27,322 bases of DNA from an uncultured Coriobacteriales bacterium (GTDB taxonomy: Bacteria > Actinomycetota > Coriobacteriia > Coriobacteriales > UMGS124): contig CAKUFZ010000026.1 in NCBI GenBank assembly GCA_934654475.1, forward strand, positions 1-27,322, given 5' to 3'. Shown here piece by piece: positions 14,910 through 23,186 of the stretch. The notes beneath the pieces are model-generated. The model was not told the origin of the DNA, made no database searches, and saw only the letters and a list, made by a program, of their open reading frames with translations. Each line of letters begins with the position of its first letter. Position 1 is the stretch's first letter. A program made the position numbers and the translations under genes.

Positions 14910-17546
14910 TTAGGCCTTCTCGATCTTGCAGAGGTTGGAGTGCACGCCGTTGCCCTTGGAGATGGGCGTGGGGCGCACGCTGGTGAGCACCGAGATGCAG
15001 CCGCCCAAATCGAGCGTGTCAGGGCTGCCGATGGACTCTGGGTCGCGCGTCTCGGGCTCGTACCAGCCACCCTGCGGGATCGAAACCACGCCGGGCATGA
15101 TGCGGTTGGTCACCTTGGCGGTGAGCTTGGAGCGGCCGCGCTCCGTGGACACGATGACCTCGTCATCCTGAGCGATGCCCAGGTTGGCGGCGTCGAGATC
15201 GTTGATCCAGCACTGCTGGGGAGCAACGGAGTTCATCCACGGCACGTTGCCGTACGAAGAGTGCGTACGGGTCTTGCCATGGTGGCCGATGAGCTGGAAG
15301 GGATACTCGGCGCGCAGCGGGTCGGTGTAGCCCTCGAAGTGATCGTAGTGGATGGGCAGAGCGGTGATCTGGTCGCGGCCGTCATCGGGAATGTAGCCGG
15401 CACCCGTGAGGTCCCACTGCTTCGAGATGTTGTAGGCCTGCTTGGAGAAGACCTCGTACTTGCCCGAAGGCGTCCACATCTCGTCATCGGTGGGAATATA
15501 AGGCTCATGCTCGTTGCAGCGCTTGTACAGACCGCCGCGCTTGAACTCCTCGAAGGTGTCGGGCAGCAGCTCTTCGCCATTCTCGATACCCTTGTTGTAG
15601 CACCACTCGAGCCAGTCGATCTGCGTGCGACCCTCGGTGAACTCGTCCTTCACGCCGAGCTCCTCAGAGAGCAGCGTGCAGATCTCGTACACGGGCTTGG
15701 ACTCGAAGAGAGGCTCGATGGCTGCGGTCTCGCACAGCACGAAGCCGGTCCAGCCGCCACCGCCAGCGGTGATGTCGTCCTCCTCGAAGGGCGTGGTGCC
15801 AGGCAGAATGATGTCGGAGGCAAGAGCGGTGGGCGTGAGGTACGGATCGACCGTGACCACCATGCGCAGGCCCGAGTCCTCCTCGTCGGGGAGGTTGTAG
15901 ATGCGCAGCATGTCGTTGATGTCGCCGTGCTGGCCAACCATGACGTTGGAACCGTAGTTCCAGATGAACTTGATGGGAGCATTCAGCTTCAGCGTGCCGG
16001 GCTCCTCGGCGTACTTGAGGTTGCCGTCAACGTAGTGGCGCACGCCCCACGTGGTGTCGTCCATCGACTTGTAGTCCTCGATGGCCTGATACCAGTCGAA
16101 GAAGGAGATGCAGGGCTCAACGGTGTTCTGGTCGCCCAGGGTGGGGATGGAAGTCTTCACCTTGAACGAAGCGCCACCCGTGCTCTCACGAGCACCCGTG
16201 CCGCCGCCGGAGATACCGACGTTGTGGGTGATGGCAGCGATCATGGCGATGGCGCGAGCAAGGTTGCCACCATTGCTGTTGCGCTGCGGACCCCAGCCCT
16301 GAATGGTGGCCGTGGGACCGTCGAGGTACATGTCGGCCAGGGCGCGGATGGTGTCGGCGGGCACGCCGGTGATCTCAGCAGCCCACTCGGGGGTCTTCTC
16401 GCCCGTGCCCTCGTAGGCACCGGTGCCCATGAGGTAAGCCTCGTAGGACATGTCCTCGTCCACCGTGATGGAGCCGGACTTGTCGTAACCGAAGTAGTCG
16501 TCGCTCGTAGGCTCGCAGGCCTTGACGTCCTCGGCGAAGGTGTCGGAGTAGAAGCCAAGGAACTTCTCGCGAATGAAGCCCTCGTCAAGCTTGCCCTCGG
16601 TGAAGAGGTAGTGAATCATGCCTGCGACCAGGGCGTCGTCGGTGCCGGGGCGAATGGCAATCCACTGCGTGGCAAGACCGACGGCCGTGTCGGACAGGTG
16701 CGGGTCGACGACGACGATGTTGGCGTCGGGGTTCTGCAGCTTGACCTGCGTGAGGAGGAACCACATGCCCGAGCCGGACATACGCGTGTTGGCAGGGTTG
16801 TTGCCGAACAGCACGATATTCTTGGAGTTGACAAGGTCGGTGACCTCGTTGTTGGACCAGGCGTCACCGTTGAACAGCGGCAGCTCCCACGAAATCTGGC
16901 CCGTGGAGTAGTCGCAGTAATGACGCAGGTAGCCGCCCCAGCAGTTCATAAGGCGGGAGAAGGCGGTGCTGTCGGGGCCCCAAGACTTGGAGACGGCGCC
17001 ACCGATGACACCGGTGCCATACTGGATGTAGAAGGCGTCGTTGCCGTACTGCTCCTTGATCTCCTTCATGGAGTCGGCAATCGTCTTGATGGCCTCTTCC
17101 CAGGAAATCTCCTCGTAGATGCCCTCGCCGCGCTTCGTGCCCTCAACGCGCTTGAGCGGGCGCTGCACGCGGGTCTCGTTGTAGATGCGCTGGCGCGAGG
17201 TACGGCCACGCACGCAAGAGCGCAGCTGGGCAATCTTGCCAGGGCCGAACTCGTCGGAACCCTCGCAGTCGGTGCTGATGCGAACGACCGTGCCATCCTT
17301 GACGTAGGCCTTCAGCGGGCAGCGACTGCCGCAGTTCACGTGGCAGGCGCCCCAGGTCACGGTGTCAAAATCAAGCTTCGAGGCCTCGTCGGCGGCGCTG
17401 CACGCCATGATTGCGCCCTCTACCGCCTCTTCCTGCGCCTGGGCAACAGGGGCAGACGACAAAGCGACGCCCGCTCCCACGAGGCCCGACATGGCGAGGA
17501 ACAACCTGCGGCTGATGCCGACGTTCGGCGACATGCTCTTCTGCAT
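14910..17546 (-). CDS. DmsA-like molybdopterin oxidoreductase, catalytic subunit
   Basis: The 878-residue protein begins with a twin-arginine signal (ISRRLFLAMSG, 11-21) and a cleavage-like AQA near 36-38. An N-terminal 4Fe-4S site follows: Cys68, Cys72, Cys76 and Cys111 (CHVNCGSRCPL). Ser214 in CDYSTGQ aligns with the molybdenum-ligand serine of DMSO reductases. NPANTRMSGSG and later segments are typical bis-MGD binding parts. It would reduce an S-oxide, N-oxide or related acceptor on the outer face of the membrane; the exact substrate is not readable. The start is ATG 17546 with GAAGGA about 7 nt upstream; the open frame runs to 17999 but the signal peptide fixes the start. No membrane-anchor subunit follows the DmsB-like gene. 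Confidence 0.93.
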   Translation of the reverse strand: MQKSMSPNVGISRRLFLAMSGLVGAGVALSSAPVAQAQEEAVEGAIMACSAADEASKLDFDTVTWGACHVNCGSRCPLKAYVKDGTVVRISTDCEGSDEFGPGKIAQLRSCVRGRTSRQRIYNETRVQRPLKRVEGTKRGEGIYEEISWEEAIKTIADSMKEIKEQYGNDAFYIQYGTGVIGGAVSKSWGPDSTAFSRLMNCWGGYLRHYCDYSTGQISWELPLFNGDAWSNNEVTDLVNSKNIVLFGNNPANTRMSGSGMWFLLTQVKLQNPDANIVVVDPHLSDTAVGLATQWIAIRPGTDDALVAGMIHYLFTEGKLDEGFIREKFLGFYSDTFAEDVKACEPTSDDYFGYDKSGSITVDEDMSYEAYLMGTGAYEGTGEKTPEWAAEITGVPADTIRALADMYLDGPTATIQGWGPQRNSNGGNLARAIAMIAAITHNVGISGGGTGARESTGGASFKVKTSIPTLGDQNTVEPCISFFDWYQAIEDYKSMDDTTWGVRHYVDGNLKYAEEPGTLKLNAPIKFIWNYGSNVMVGQHGDINDMLRIYNLPDEEDSGLRMVVTVDPYLTPTALASDIILPGTTPFEEDDITAGGGGWTGFVLCETAAIEPLFESKPVYEICTLLSEELGVKDEFTEGRTQIDWLEWCYNKGIENGEELLPDTFEEFKRGGLYKRCNEHEPYIPTDDEMWTPSGKYEVFSKQAYNISKQWDLTGAGYIPDDGRDQITALPIHYDHFEGYTDPLRAEYPFQLIGHHGKTRTHSSYGNVPWMNSVAPQQCWINDLDAANLGIAQDDEVIVSTERGRSKLTAKVTNRIMPGVVSIPQGGWYEPETRDPESIGSPDTLDLGGCISVLTSVRPTPISKGNGVHSNLCKIEKA

Positions 17547-17916
17547 AGCTATCCTTCCCTCTCGTCTCCAGTGTGCGCAACGCGCCCGCAGCGCGGAGAT
17601 ACGAACACGGGCAAAATATGCGTGTCCCTCAGGCATCCCCCCGCCCTTCGACCGCATCCCCGCGCTTCTCTGCAATGGCGTACGCGACGCACCCCCCATG
17701 CGACCGACTCGGCCGCATCTTGCCAACGAGTCTAAAGCGCCTTGAGAAGAATAACCATGATTTGGTATGCACATTTGATTGGGCATTTCTGCACTTATTC
17801 TTACCCTGCTGGTAGATACATAAATACAAACCCCCGCCTCAACCACGCTGAGACGGGGGCAGGTGTTGCATTTGTAGCGGAATCCTTTTTTGGGACCCGC
17901 CCATCGCATATATGGC
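17547..17916. other. Leader region of the dms-like operon
   Basis: This 370-bp gap has no credible gene. The part nearest the HTH gene (about 17740-17880) is clearly AT-richer than the neighbourhood and includes the short palindromes ACCA-N5-TGGT (17755-17767) and TACC-N5-GGTA (17802-17814), which may be regulator sites. The dms-like promoter should lie here, since a terminator at 17822-17859 closes the upstream unit. I could not pick a convincing -35/-10 pair. Confidence 0.5.
17822..17859 (-). terminator. Terminator after the HTH gene
   Basis: On the minus strand CCCCCGTCTCA (17859-17849) pairs with TGAGGCGGGGG (17841-17831), eleven pairs with one G-T, followed by TTTGTATTT. Confidence 0.8.
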
Positions 17917-18315
17917 CTAGTGGCCCGGATAGAAGAACTCGACCCTGTAGCCGAGCTCGATGAGACGCTCAGCCGCGGCGCGGGCCGCGTTGTCGGCACT
18001 TACCCAGTCGCCCTCGCCCGTGAAATCGTTAAACGAGCGGTAGTAGGCAATGCGAACCGGCTCGCTCTCGGGATCGGAAACCTTGCCCGCAAGCGTCACG
18101 ACGTCGTGCACGGCGGCAAAGTGGTCGTCGACAAGACCTTGAAGCGCGCGCCACGCAACCTCGGGGATAGGGGCCTTACCCGAATCCCAACGACGCACCT
18201 CCGAGCGATCGGCACCTACAATGTCGGCAAACTCGTCCTGCTTGAACCCGACCATATCGCGCAGTGCTCGGAAATTTGCGGGCGTGTGCTCAAAGCTGTC
18301 GAAAGCGTATTCCAT
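17917..18315 (-). CDS. Small helix-turn-helix protein of the XRE-like type
   Basis: The 132-residue protein has an N-terminal helix-turn-helix at about residues 14-55 (FRALRDMVGFKQDEFADIVGADRSEVRRWDSGKAPIP), the XRE/Cro layout. The remaining 75 residues form a separate domain of unknown function ending in ELGYRVEFFYPGH. The overall plan recalls the YdiL/Aca2-like group, an impression only. The AGGAG ribosome binding site overlaps the end of the preceding gene, which stops 13 bp upstream, so the two are coupled. It may repress its own operon; an inverted repeat lies at the operon's promoter (19330-19345). Confidence 0.75.
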   Translation of the reverse strand: MEYAFDSFEHTPANFRALRDMVGFKQDEFADIVGADRSEVRRWDSGKAPIPEVAWRALQGLVDDHFAAVHDVVTLAGKVSDPESEPVRIAYYRSFNDFTGEGDWVSADNAARAAAERLIELGYRVEFFYPGH

Positions 18316-18328
18316 CCCAGTGAGTCTC

Positions 18329-19255
18329 CTACTTCGTAGTCTTGGCGAGGGGAGCGAGGACCATCTTCATGCCCTCGACCTCGATGTGCAATGCACCTTC
18401 GATAATCTTGACATCAATTGCCTCGGAATCGGCATCAAAGGTGTACGTATCCTCAGACTTCTCCGTCCAGGTGCCTTCGACGACGCTGGGATCGGACTCG
18501 GGGTCATCGATCTCGGTCAGAGCGAAGGTGCCATCCTCGGCAACGTCAATCGTAACGGAGATGCCCAGCGAGGAAAGAAGCGCCGACCACTTGGCGTCGT
18601 CGAGCTCGTTTTCGCCCATGCCCTCCATGGCGACGAGCGACCAGGAGCCAGCGATGCCCTCGTGCTTGGCGTCGTACAGGTCGGGGTAGGTCGCGAAGGC
18701 CCATGCGCCAGACAGGACGTCCTTGGCGCGAGCGAAAATGGAGGTGATCTCCATGCCCTCGGCGTTCTCAACATTGACCAGGCTCAGGCCGTCAATCGTG
18801 AAGTTGGTGGCCTCGCCGGCCTCGTCCGTAACGACGAGCTCGGTGTCGGAGACCTGCTCCCACGTGACCTTGGCCTCGGTGTTCTGGAGTTGGTCGTCGA
18901 CCTCGCCCTCGGCCTGCTCAACAGACTCGCCTGCGACGCCCTCGGCAGCAGCCTCGGCCTCTGCATCAGAGCCGTCAATCATGGCAACCTTAAAGGTGCC
19001 CGTGCCGTCGGCCTTAAGCTCATAGGTCGTGGTGGCGAGAATGGTGAGGAGCGCGAGAACTTCGAGCGTCTCCTCGTCATCGCAGTCAACGGCGATCATG
19101 ACCCACGTGCCCTCTACGTCGGCACCCTTGGGCTCTTCGGCAGCCTTCTCGTCCTTCTTCTCCTCTGCCAAGGCGAGCGCGGGAAGTGCTGCAAGGCTCG
19201 CTGCGGCGGCAGCGAGAACGAAGTTGCGGCGGGTAAGGGAAGCGGTGACACTCAT
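18329..19255 (-). CDS. Tat-exported protein with two tandem lipocalin-like beta domains
   Basis: The 308-residue protein starts with a twin-arginine signal (LTRRNFVLAAAA, 7-18) and a cleavage-like ALA at 28-30. Two similar halves follow. Each opens with a G-[TS]-W motif (GTWVMIAVD near 49 and GSWSLVAMEGM in the second half), has a strand with DGT[GF], and closes on alternating hydrophobic strands. That is the look of lipocalin-like small beta-barrel domains found in secreted proteins of gut anaerobes. The protein is very acidic. No catalytic motif is visible and the ligand is unknown. ATG 19255 is chosen because GGAG lies 6 nt upstream; a TTG at 19267 is possible. It is coupled to the HTH gene downstream. 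Confidence 0.72.
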   Translation of the reverse strand: MSVTASLTRRNFVLAAAAASLAALPALALAEEKKDEKAAEEPKGADVEGTWVMIAVDCDDEETLEVLALLTILATTTYELKADGTGTFKVAMIDGSDAEAEAAAEGVAGESVEQAEGEVDDQLQNTEAKVTWEQVSDTELVVTDEAGEATNFTIDGLSLVNVENAEGMEITSIFARAKDVLSGAWAFATYPDLYDAKHEGIAGSWSLVAMEGMGENELDDAKWSALLSSLGISVTIDVAEDGTFALTEIDDPESDPSVVEGTWTEKSEDTYTFDADSEAIDVKIIEGALHIEVEGMKMVLAPLAKTTK

Positions 19256-19317
19256 AATGGTCTCCAATCCGTACGGCGCATCAAAAACACCCCAAAACCG
19301 CTGAATGCGGCGAGTAA

Positions 19318-19345
19318 AGTATACACGATGTCAATGCGGCTTGAC
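19318..19345 (-). promoter_or_regulatory. Candidate promoter and operator of the Tat beta-protein/HTH operon
   Basis: On the minus strand TATACT (19323-19318) is a good -10 hexamer about 62 bp upstream of the start codon; the -35 is poor. Directly upstream, GTCAA-N6-TTGAC (19330-19345) is a perfect inverted repeat where a regulator could control this promoter. Confidence 0.4.
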
Positions 19346-19470
19346 CCCTATGCCCACGTCATATCGACCGAATGGCGGGTGAAAAGGTGGCTCCCGTGTG
19401 AAGCTGTTTTAAATGTAAAGCAAGCGGGCATATAGCGCCCAGTACCGTTCTCTCAAGCAAAGGAGTTCCC

Positions 19471-19797
19471 ATGGCCGAGATTACCCTGACCGCAGCCAAC
19501 TTCAAACAGGAAGTCCTCGATTCCGACGTGCCCGTGCTCATTGACTTCTGGGCCACCTGGTGCGGCCCGTGCCGCATCATCGCCCCCATCGTTGCCCAAA
19601 TTGCCGACGAATACGCCGGCAAACTCAAGGTATGCAAGTGCGACACCGACGCCGAGCCCCTGCTCGCCGGCCAGTTTGGCATCCAGTCCATCCCGACGCT
19701 TGTCATCATGAAGGGCGGCCAGCCCGTTGCCCGCACCATGGGTGCCATGCCGAAGGCCCAGCTCGAAAGGTTCATCGAGGATGCAGACGTGCTGTAA
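19471..19797 (+). CDS. trxA: Thioredoxin
   Basis: The 108-residue protein has the thioredoxin active site WCGPC (Trp30, Cys31, Cys34) and the conserved cis-proline in SIPTL (Pro75). Length and fold pattern are those of standard cytoplasmic thioredoxin, which reduces disulfides in client proteins using electrons from thioredoxin reductase. AAAGGAG lies about 6 nt before the ATG. The gene stands alone and ends in a strong terminator. Confidence 0.97.
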   Translation: MAEITLTAANFKQEVLDSDVPVLIDFWATWCGPCRIIAPIVAQIADEYAGKLKVCKCDTDAEPLLAGQFGIQSIPTLVIMKGGQPVARTMGAMPKAQLERFIEDADVL

Positions 19798-19826
19798 GGG
19801 CACGCTGCAGTTTGCGAAATAGCGCG

Positions 19827-19869
19827 AAGGCCGGCAACCCGTCGCTGAAGATGGGTTGCCGGCCTTTTT
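19827..19869 (+). terminator. Terminator after the thioredoxin gene
   Basis: AAGGCCGGCAACCC (19827-19840) pairs perfectly with GGGTTGCCGGCCTT (19853-19866) over a 12-nt loop, followed by Ts to 19869. Confidence 0.9.
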
Positions 19870-19924
19870 CATGCGAGGAAACCTGAGGCTGAGACACGCT
19901 CCCGCCTGCCTCAGCCTCGTACGG

Positions 19925-20965
19925 TTACTCTTCGGGCATTGCGCGCTGGATTTGGCGCTGGCGCTCCACGCTGGAGAGGTTCTCGGACTCGATATAGATA
20001 CGCGCCGCCTGGGGGAAGCGCGCCTTAAGCGCACGCTCCACGCGGTCGATGGCGGCCATAACCTCGTCGCCCGCAGCATCCTTGCGGAAGGTCGCATCCA
20101 CTGCCATGAGCATGTTGGAGGGGCCAAAGTACATGGTGAGCACACCGCCGGCCTTCTCGATGACAGGGTCGGACTCGATGATGGCGCGCGCGTCGACGAG
20201 CTCGGCGCGGCTCATGCCCTCGCCCACAAGCAGGCCTTTCGACTCGCGCAGCATCACGACGGAGACACACATGAGCAGAAGGCCGATGATGATGGAGGCA
20301 ATGCCGTCGAACATGGAGTTGCCGGTGATCTGTGTAAGGACAAGGCCGATAAGTGCAAAGCAAAGACCCAGCTCAGCAGCGGAATCCTCAAGCAAAACGG
20401 TATAGTTGCTGGGGTCCTTGCACTCCTTGATGTACTCAAAGACGCCTTTGCTGCCACGCGCGGCGTTCACCGATTTGATTGCCACGCGCAGCGAGGCGCC
20501 CTCGATAAGCATGGCCGCGATAAGCACGATGTAGCTCATAAGCAGGTTGCCGTGCTCAACCGGGCCAGCAAGAGAAGCCTGCACCGCATGAATGCCCTGC
20601 ATGAGCGAGACGCCGCCGCCCAGTGCGAACACCGAAACCGCGACGACGAGGGTCCAGAAGTACAGCTCTTTACCAAAGCCGAACGGGTGCTCAATAGTCG
20701 CCGGCTTCTTCGCCTGGCGCATACCGTACAGCACAAGGAAGCCGTTGCCCGAGTCGACGATAGAGTGGATGCCCTCTGACACCATTGCCGCCGAGCCAGA
20801 AATGGCCGCGGCGATGAACTTGACGATGCCCACCGCGATATTCGACGCGATGGCCGCAAGCACCGATGCCTTGCTCGAGTGCTTCTCAGGCGCGCCCTGG
20901 GGCGCAGGGGCAGTGGCCGGGACAGCGGGGGTGATAGGGGCCGCAGGTTGTGCAGGGTCGGGCAT
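19925..20965 (-). CDS. Cation diffusion facilitator family metal transporter
   Basis: The 346-residue membrane protein has about six helices. Metal-site motifs are His67/Asp71 (EGIHSIVDSGNG) in helix 2 and a DSAAE pair in the helix-5 region (LLEDSAAELG). The segment EHPFGFGKELYFW after helix 2 is typical of the ZnT9-like branch. CDF proteins export zinc or other divalent metals from the cytoplasm by proton antiport; the metal is not certain. The first 30 residues are a proline/alanine-rich tail that is unusual. GGAG lies about 11 nt before the ATG. The gene converges on trxA and diverges from the lipoprotein gene. Confidence 0.9.
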   Translation of the reverse strand: MPDPAQPAAPITPAVPATAPAPQGAPEKHSSKASVLAAIASNIAVGIVKFIAAAISGSAAMVSEGIHSIVDSGNGFLVLYGMRQAKKPATIEHPFGFGKELYFWTLVVAVSVFALGGGVSLMQGIHAVQASLAGPVEHGNLLMSYIVLIAAMLIEGASLRVAIKSVNAARGSKGVFEYIKECKDPSNYTVLLEDSAAELGLCFALIGLVLTQITGNSMFDGIASIIIGLLLMCVSVVMLRESKGLLVGEGMSRAELVDARAIIESDPVIEKAGGVLTMYFGPSNMLMAVDATFRKDAAGDEVMAAIDRVERALKARFPQAARIYIESENLSSVERQRQIQRAMPEE

Positions 20966-21308
20966 ACAGGAACCAACTCCAATTGCTCGTAGGCGAAAAT
21001 GACTGGAATACGATACCCATCACACGAGTAAACATGCAGGCCAGAGGTGCAAATATAGCGCACGCAAAGGAATTCCGCAATTTGTGCGACCCTGGGGACT
21101 GCGACAGCGACCCAAGCGTAGACGCGCCTCGAACTTCATTTCAAAAATTGTCATATCGCAATAAGTAAGACTTTTCACGCTGGCCTTATGCCTTCCCATG
21201 ACAAGCAGGCGTATGCTGGAACAGTTTGCGTTTTAAGCTTGGCACCATCATGGCGCCTGACCAAAACGAGTCTCGCAATCACGTCGAGACCGCCAAGAAA
21301 GGACTCCC
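20966..21308. other. Divergent intergenic region between CDF and lipoprotein genes
   Basis: These 343 bases contain the CDF promoter and presumably the lipoprotein promoter. AT-rich sequence at 21140-21180 and TATGCT at 21212-21217 are possible elements of the latter, but no clear -35 pairs with them. No gene or strong hairpin was seen. Confidence 0.4.
21052..21080 (-). promoter_or_regulatory. Candidate promoter for the CDF transporter
   Basis: On the minus strand TTGCGG (21080-21075) and TATATT (21057-21052) are separated by exactly 17 nt, about 85 bp upstream of the start codon. Confidence 0.5.
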
Positions 21309-22868
21309 ATGCACAAGAACGGATTTCTCACCCTTTCGCGCCGCCACGCACGACTCGTCGCGCTGCTCCTCGCCGGCGCTCTCGTGACGCCCATGATTTC
21401 CGGCTGCGGCGCCGACGCCTCCACGGCCGACAACTCCGGTGAGCAGGCCGAGACCACGACAACGCAGGTCACCAAGTCCGACACGAGCGCAACGACCGAC
21501 ACGCAGGAAGCCCCGACGTTTGACTTCAGCGCAGGCATCGACGAGAACGGCCACTGGACGGGCGTCAAGGCGCTTGACTACGTGAAGCTGCCCAGTGATT
21601 ACAAGTCGATTTCCATCCCCGCCTCTGAGGTGACGCCCACTGACGAAGAAGTTCAGTCGATGATTTCTTCGATTACCTCGGGATATGCGACTCTCGAACA
21701 GGTGACCGACCGCGCTGTGGCCGATGGCGACACCGTCAACATCGACTATGTGGGGAGCGTCGACGGCACGGAGTTTGAGGGCGGTTCGACCCAGGGCAAG
21801 GGCACTGTGGTCACCATTGGCGTCACTCAGTACATCGACGACTTCCTCGACCAGCTCGTGGGCCACAAGCCGGGCGAGACCTTCGACGTCAACGTCACGT
21901 TCCCCGAGGATTACGGCGTCGAGGAGCTCAACGGCAAGGACGCCGTGTTCTCTGTCACCATCAACTACATCCAGGAAACGAAGCAACCCGACGTCACCGA
22001 CGAATGGGTCGAACAGACCCTCAAGGGCAAGTACGGCTGGACGACCGTCGCCGAAATGGAAAAGGAAATCAGGGACGGCCTGCAGTACAAGCACTCCGCC
22101 GACTACGTGCGCAGCTACATTTTGGAGAACTCCGAGGTCAGCGAGATTCCGACCTCGATTGTGGACCAGCAGGAGGCGCAGCTTGTGTATCAGTACGAGT
22201 ACTACGCCAACATGTATGGAACCGACCTCGCAAGCTTCCTCAAAATGTCCGCTGGCGTTGAGACCACCGACGAGCTCGTGGAGAAAAACAAGGAGAGCCT
22301 AACAGACGCCGCCAAGGTGTACCTCGTGTTCCAGGCAGTCGCTGAGGACGCCGGCATCGAAGTGACCCCCGACGAGCTCACGAACTACCTCACCTCGGTC
22401 AGCGGCAACTCTGACACCGCCAGCCTTGAGACGCAGTACGGCAAGGGCTACCTCGCCCTTCAGGCCCTCGTGCAGAAGACCGGCGAGTACCTGGTAAGCC
22501 AGGCAGTTGTCACGGACGGTGCCAGTACGGCCGATGCCCAGAAGACAGAGAACGCGGACGCCGCTACGGACAAGAAGGCCGATCCTGACGCCGCAGCCGA
22601 CAAGACGGCCGATGCAGATAAGGCGCAGGACACCGCAGGCAAGGACGCCAGCACCGACAAGAGCGGTGATTCCACGGCCACGGAATCCGATGCCGAGAAG
22701 GCGAAGTCCGACAGCGCAGCCAAGGAGGCCAACGCCGACAAGGCAACCTCCGGCACCTCGGCTGACAAGGAGGACGATGCCGCATCCAAGGACTCCGACA
22801 CCGACAAGAGCAGCGACTCGACGAGCAAGAATTCCAGCTCGGACGCCGACACGAAGGCCGCAAAGTAG
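21309..22868 (+). CDS. Trigger-factor-like lipoprotein with an FKBP domain and a disordered tail
   Basis: The 519-residue protein opens with a basic start and a hydrophobic helix ending in the lipobox ISGC (30-33), so Cys33 should be lipidated and the protein anchored outside the membrane. After a Thr/Ser-rich linker, an FKBP-type prolyl isomerase domain lies at about 136-222 (DGDTVNIDYVGSVDGTEFEGG, GHKPGETFDVNVTFPEDYG). Residues 225-395 match the helical C-terminal chaperone part of trigger factor. Trigger factor itself is cytoplasmic and ribosome-bound; this version lacks a ribosome-binding domain and should fold exported proteins. Residues 402-519 are built only from small and charged residues. 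GAAAGGA precedes the ATG. Confidence 0.88.
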   Translation: MHKNGFLTLSRRHARLVALLLAGALVTPMISGCGADASTADNSGEQAETTTTQVTKSDTSATTDTQEAPTFDFSAGIDENGHWTGVKALDYVKLPSDYKSISIPASEVTPTDEEVQSMISSITSGYATLEQVTDRAVADGDTVNIDYVGSVDGTEFEGGSTQGKGTVVTIGVTQYIDDFLDQLVGHKPGETFDVNVTFPEDYGVEELNGKDAVFSVTINYIQETKQPDVTDEWVEQTLKGKYGWTTVAEMEKEIRDGLQYKHSADYVRSYILENSEVSEIPTSIVDQQEAQLVYQYEYYANMYGTDLASFLKMSAGVETTDELVEKNKESLTDAAKVYLVFQAVAEDAGIEVTPDELTNYLTSVSGNSDTASLETQYGKGYLALQALVQKTGEYLVSQAVVTDGASTADAQKTENADAATDKKADPDAAADKTADADKAQDTAGKDASTDKSGDSTATESDAEKAKSDSAAKEANADKATSGTSADKEDDAASKDSDTDKSSDSTSKNSSSDADTKAAK

Positions 22869-22879
22869 GCCGTGCTTCA

Positions 22880-23085
22880 AACTACAGGCCTCTGCTTCTG
22901 GCCTCTAGCAGTTAATCCCTATCTGCCGGCCACTTGCTTCTGGCTTTTAGCCTGTAGCTGCCGGCTGCTGGCCTTGGGCATCCGATGTTAGCCTCTGACG
23001 TCTAACCTTCGTCCTTCAGACTTCTGACCCCCGGCTTCTAGCTTCTGACTTAAGGCAGAGAGCTCCTGGCCTTGAGCTTCCAGCA
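22880..23085. repeat. Degenerate short repeats, consensus near GCTTCTGGC
   Basis: The plus strand is crowded with variants of CTTCTGGC and CTTCTAGC. The two best copies are TGCTTCTGGCCTCTAGC (22893-22909) and TGCTTCTGGCTTTTAGC (22935-22951), identical at 15 of 17 positions and 42 bp apart. GGCTTCTAGCTTCTGAC (23033-23049) and several shorter versions follow. On the minus strand the core reads GYYAGAAGC. The repeats lie between the lipoprotein stop codon and its terminator. Confidence 0.6.
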
Positions 23086-23098
23086 AGCAGCATCGATG

Positions 23099-23132
23099 GG
23101 GCGGCCCAACCAAGTGCACGGTTGGGCCGCCC
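23099..23132 (+). terminator. Terminator of the lipoprotein transcript
   Basis: GGGCGGCCCAACC (23099-23111) pairs perfectly with GGTTGGGCCGCCC (23120-23132) over an 8-nt loop, followed by TTCTTGTT. Confidence 0.85.
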
Positions 23133-23186
23133 TTCTTGTTGGCTGTCTTGGTTGTATGCAGCCACTGATATCTGGCCTTATCTCAT

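Noticed and set aside
14121..17735. Open frame of 1204 codons on the plus strand opposite the reductase genes
   Set aside because: It runs antisense to dmsA- and dmsB-like genes whose cofactor motifs are intact. High GC removes stop codons in this frame; the peptide is Val/Leu/Gly/His-rich without domain features and has no ribosome binding site.
17547..17999. Upstream extension of the dmsA-like frame
   Set aside because: It crosses a terminator and the HTH gene; the twin-arginine signal begins at 17546.
22873..22989. Short frame across the repeat cluster with two CFW[PL]LA copies
   Set aside because: The recurrence follows from a 42-bp repeat spacing that happens to keep frame; there is no ribosome binding site and it starts inside the message tail.
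22880..23085. Repeat cluster as a CRISPR array
   Set aside because: Units are short, degenerate and unevenly spaced, with no uniform repeats or unique spacers and no cas genes nearby.
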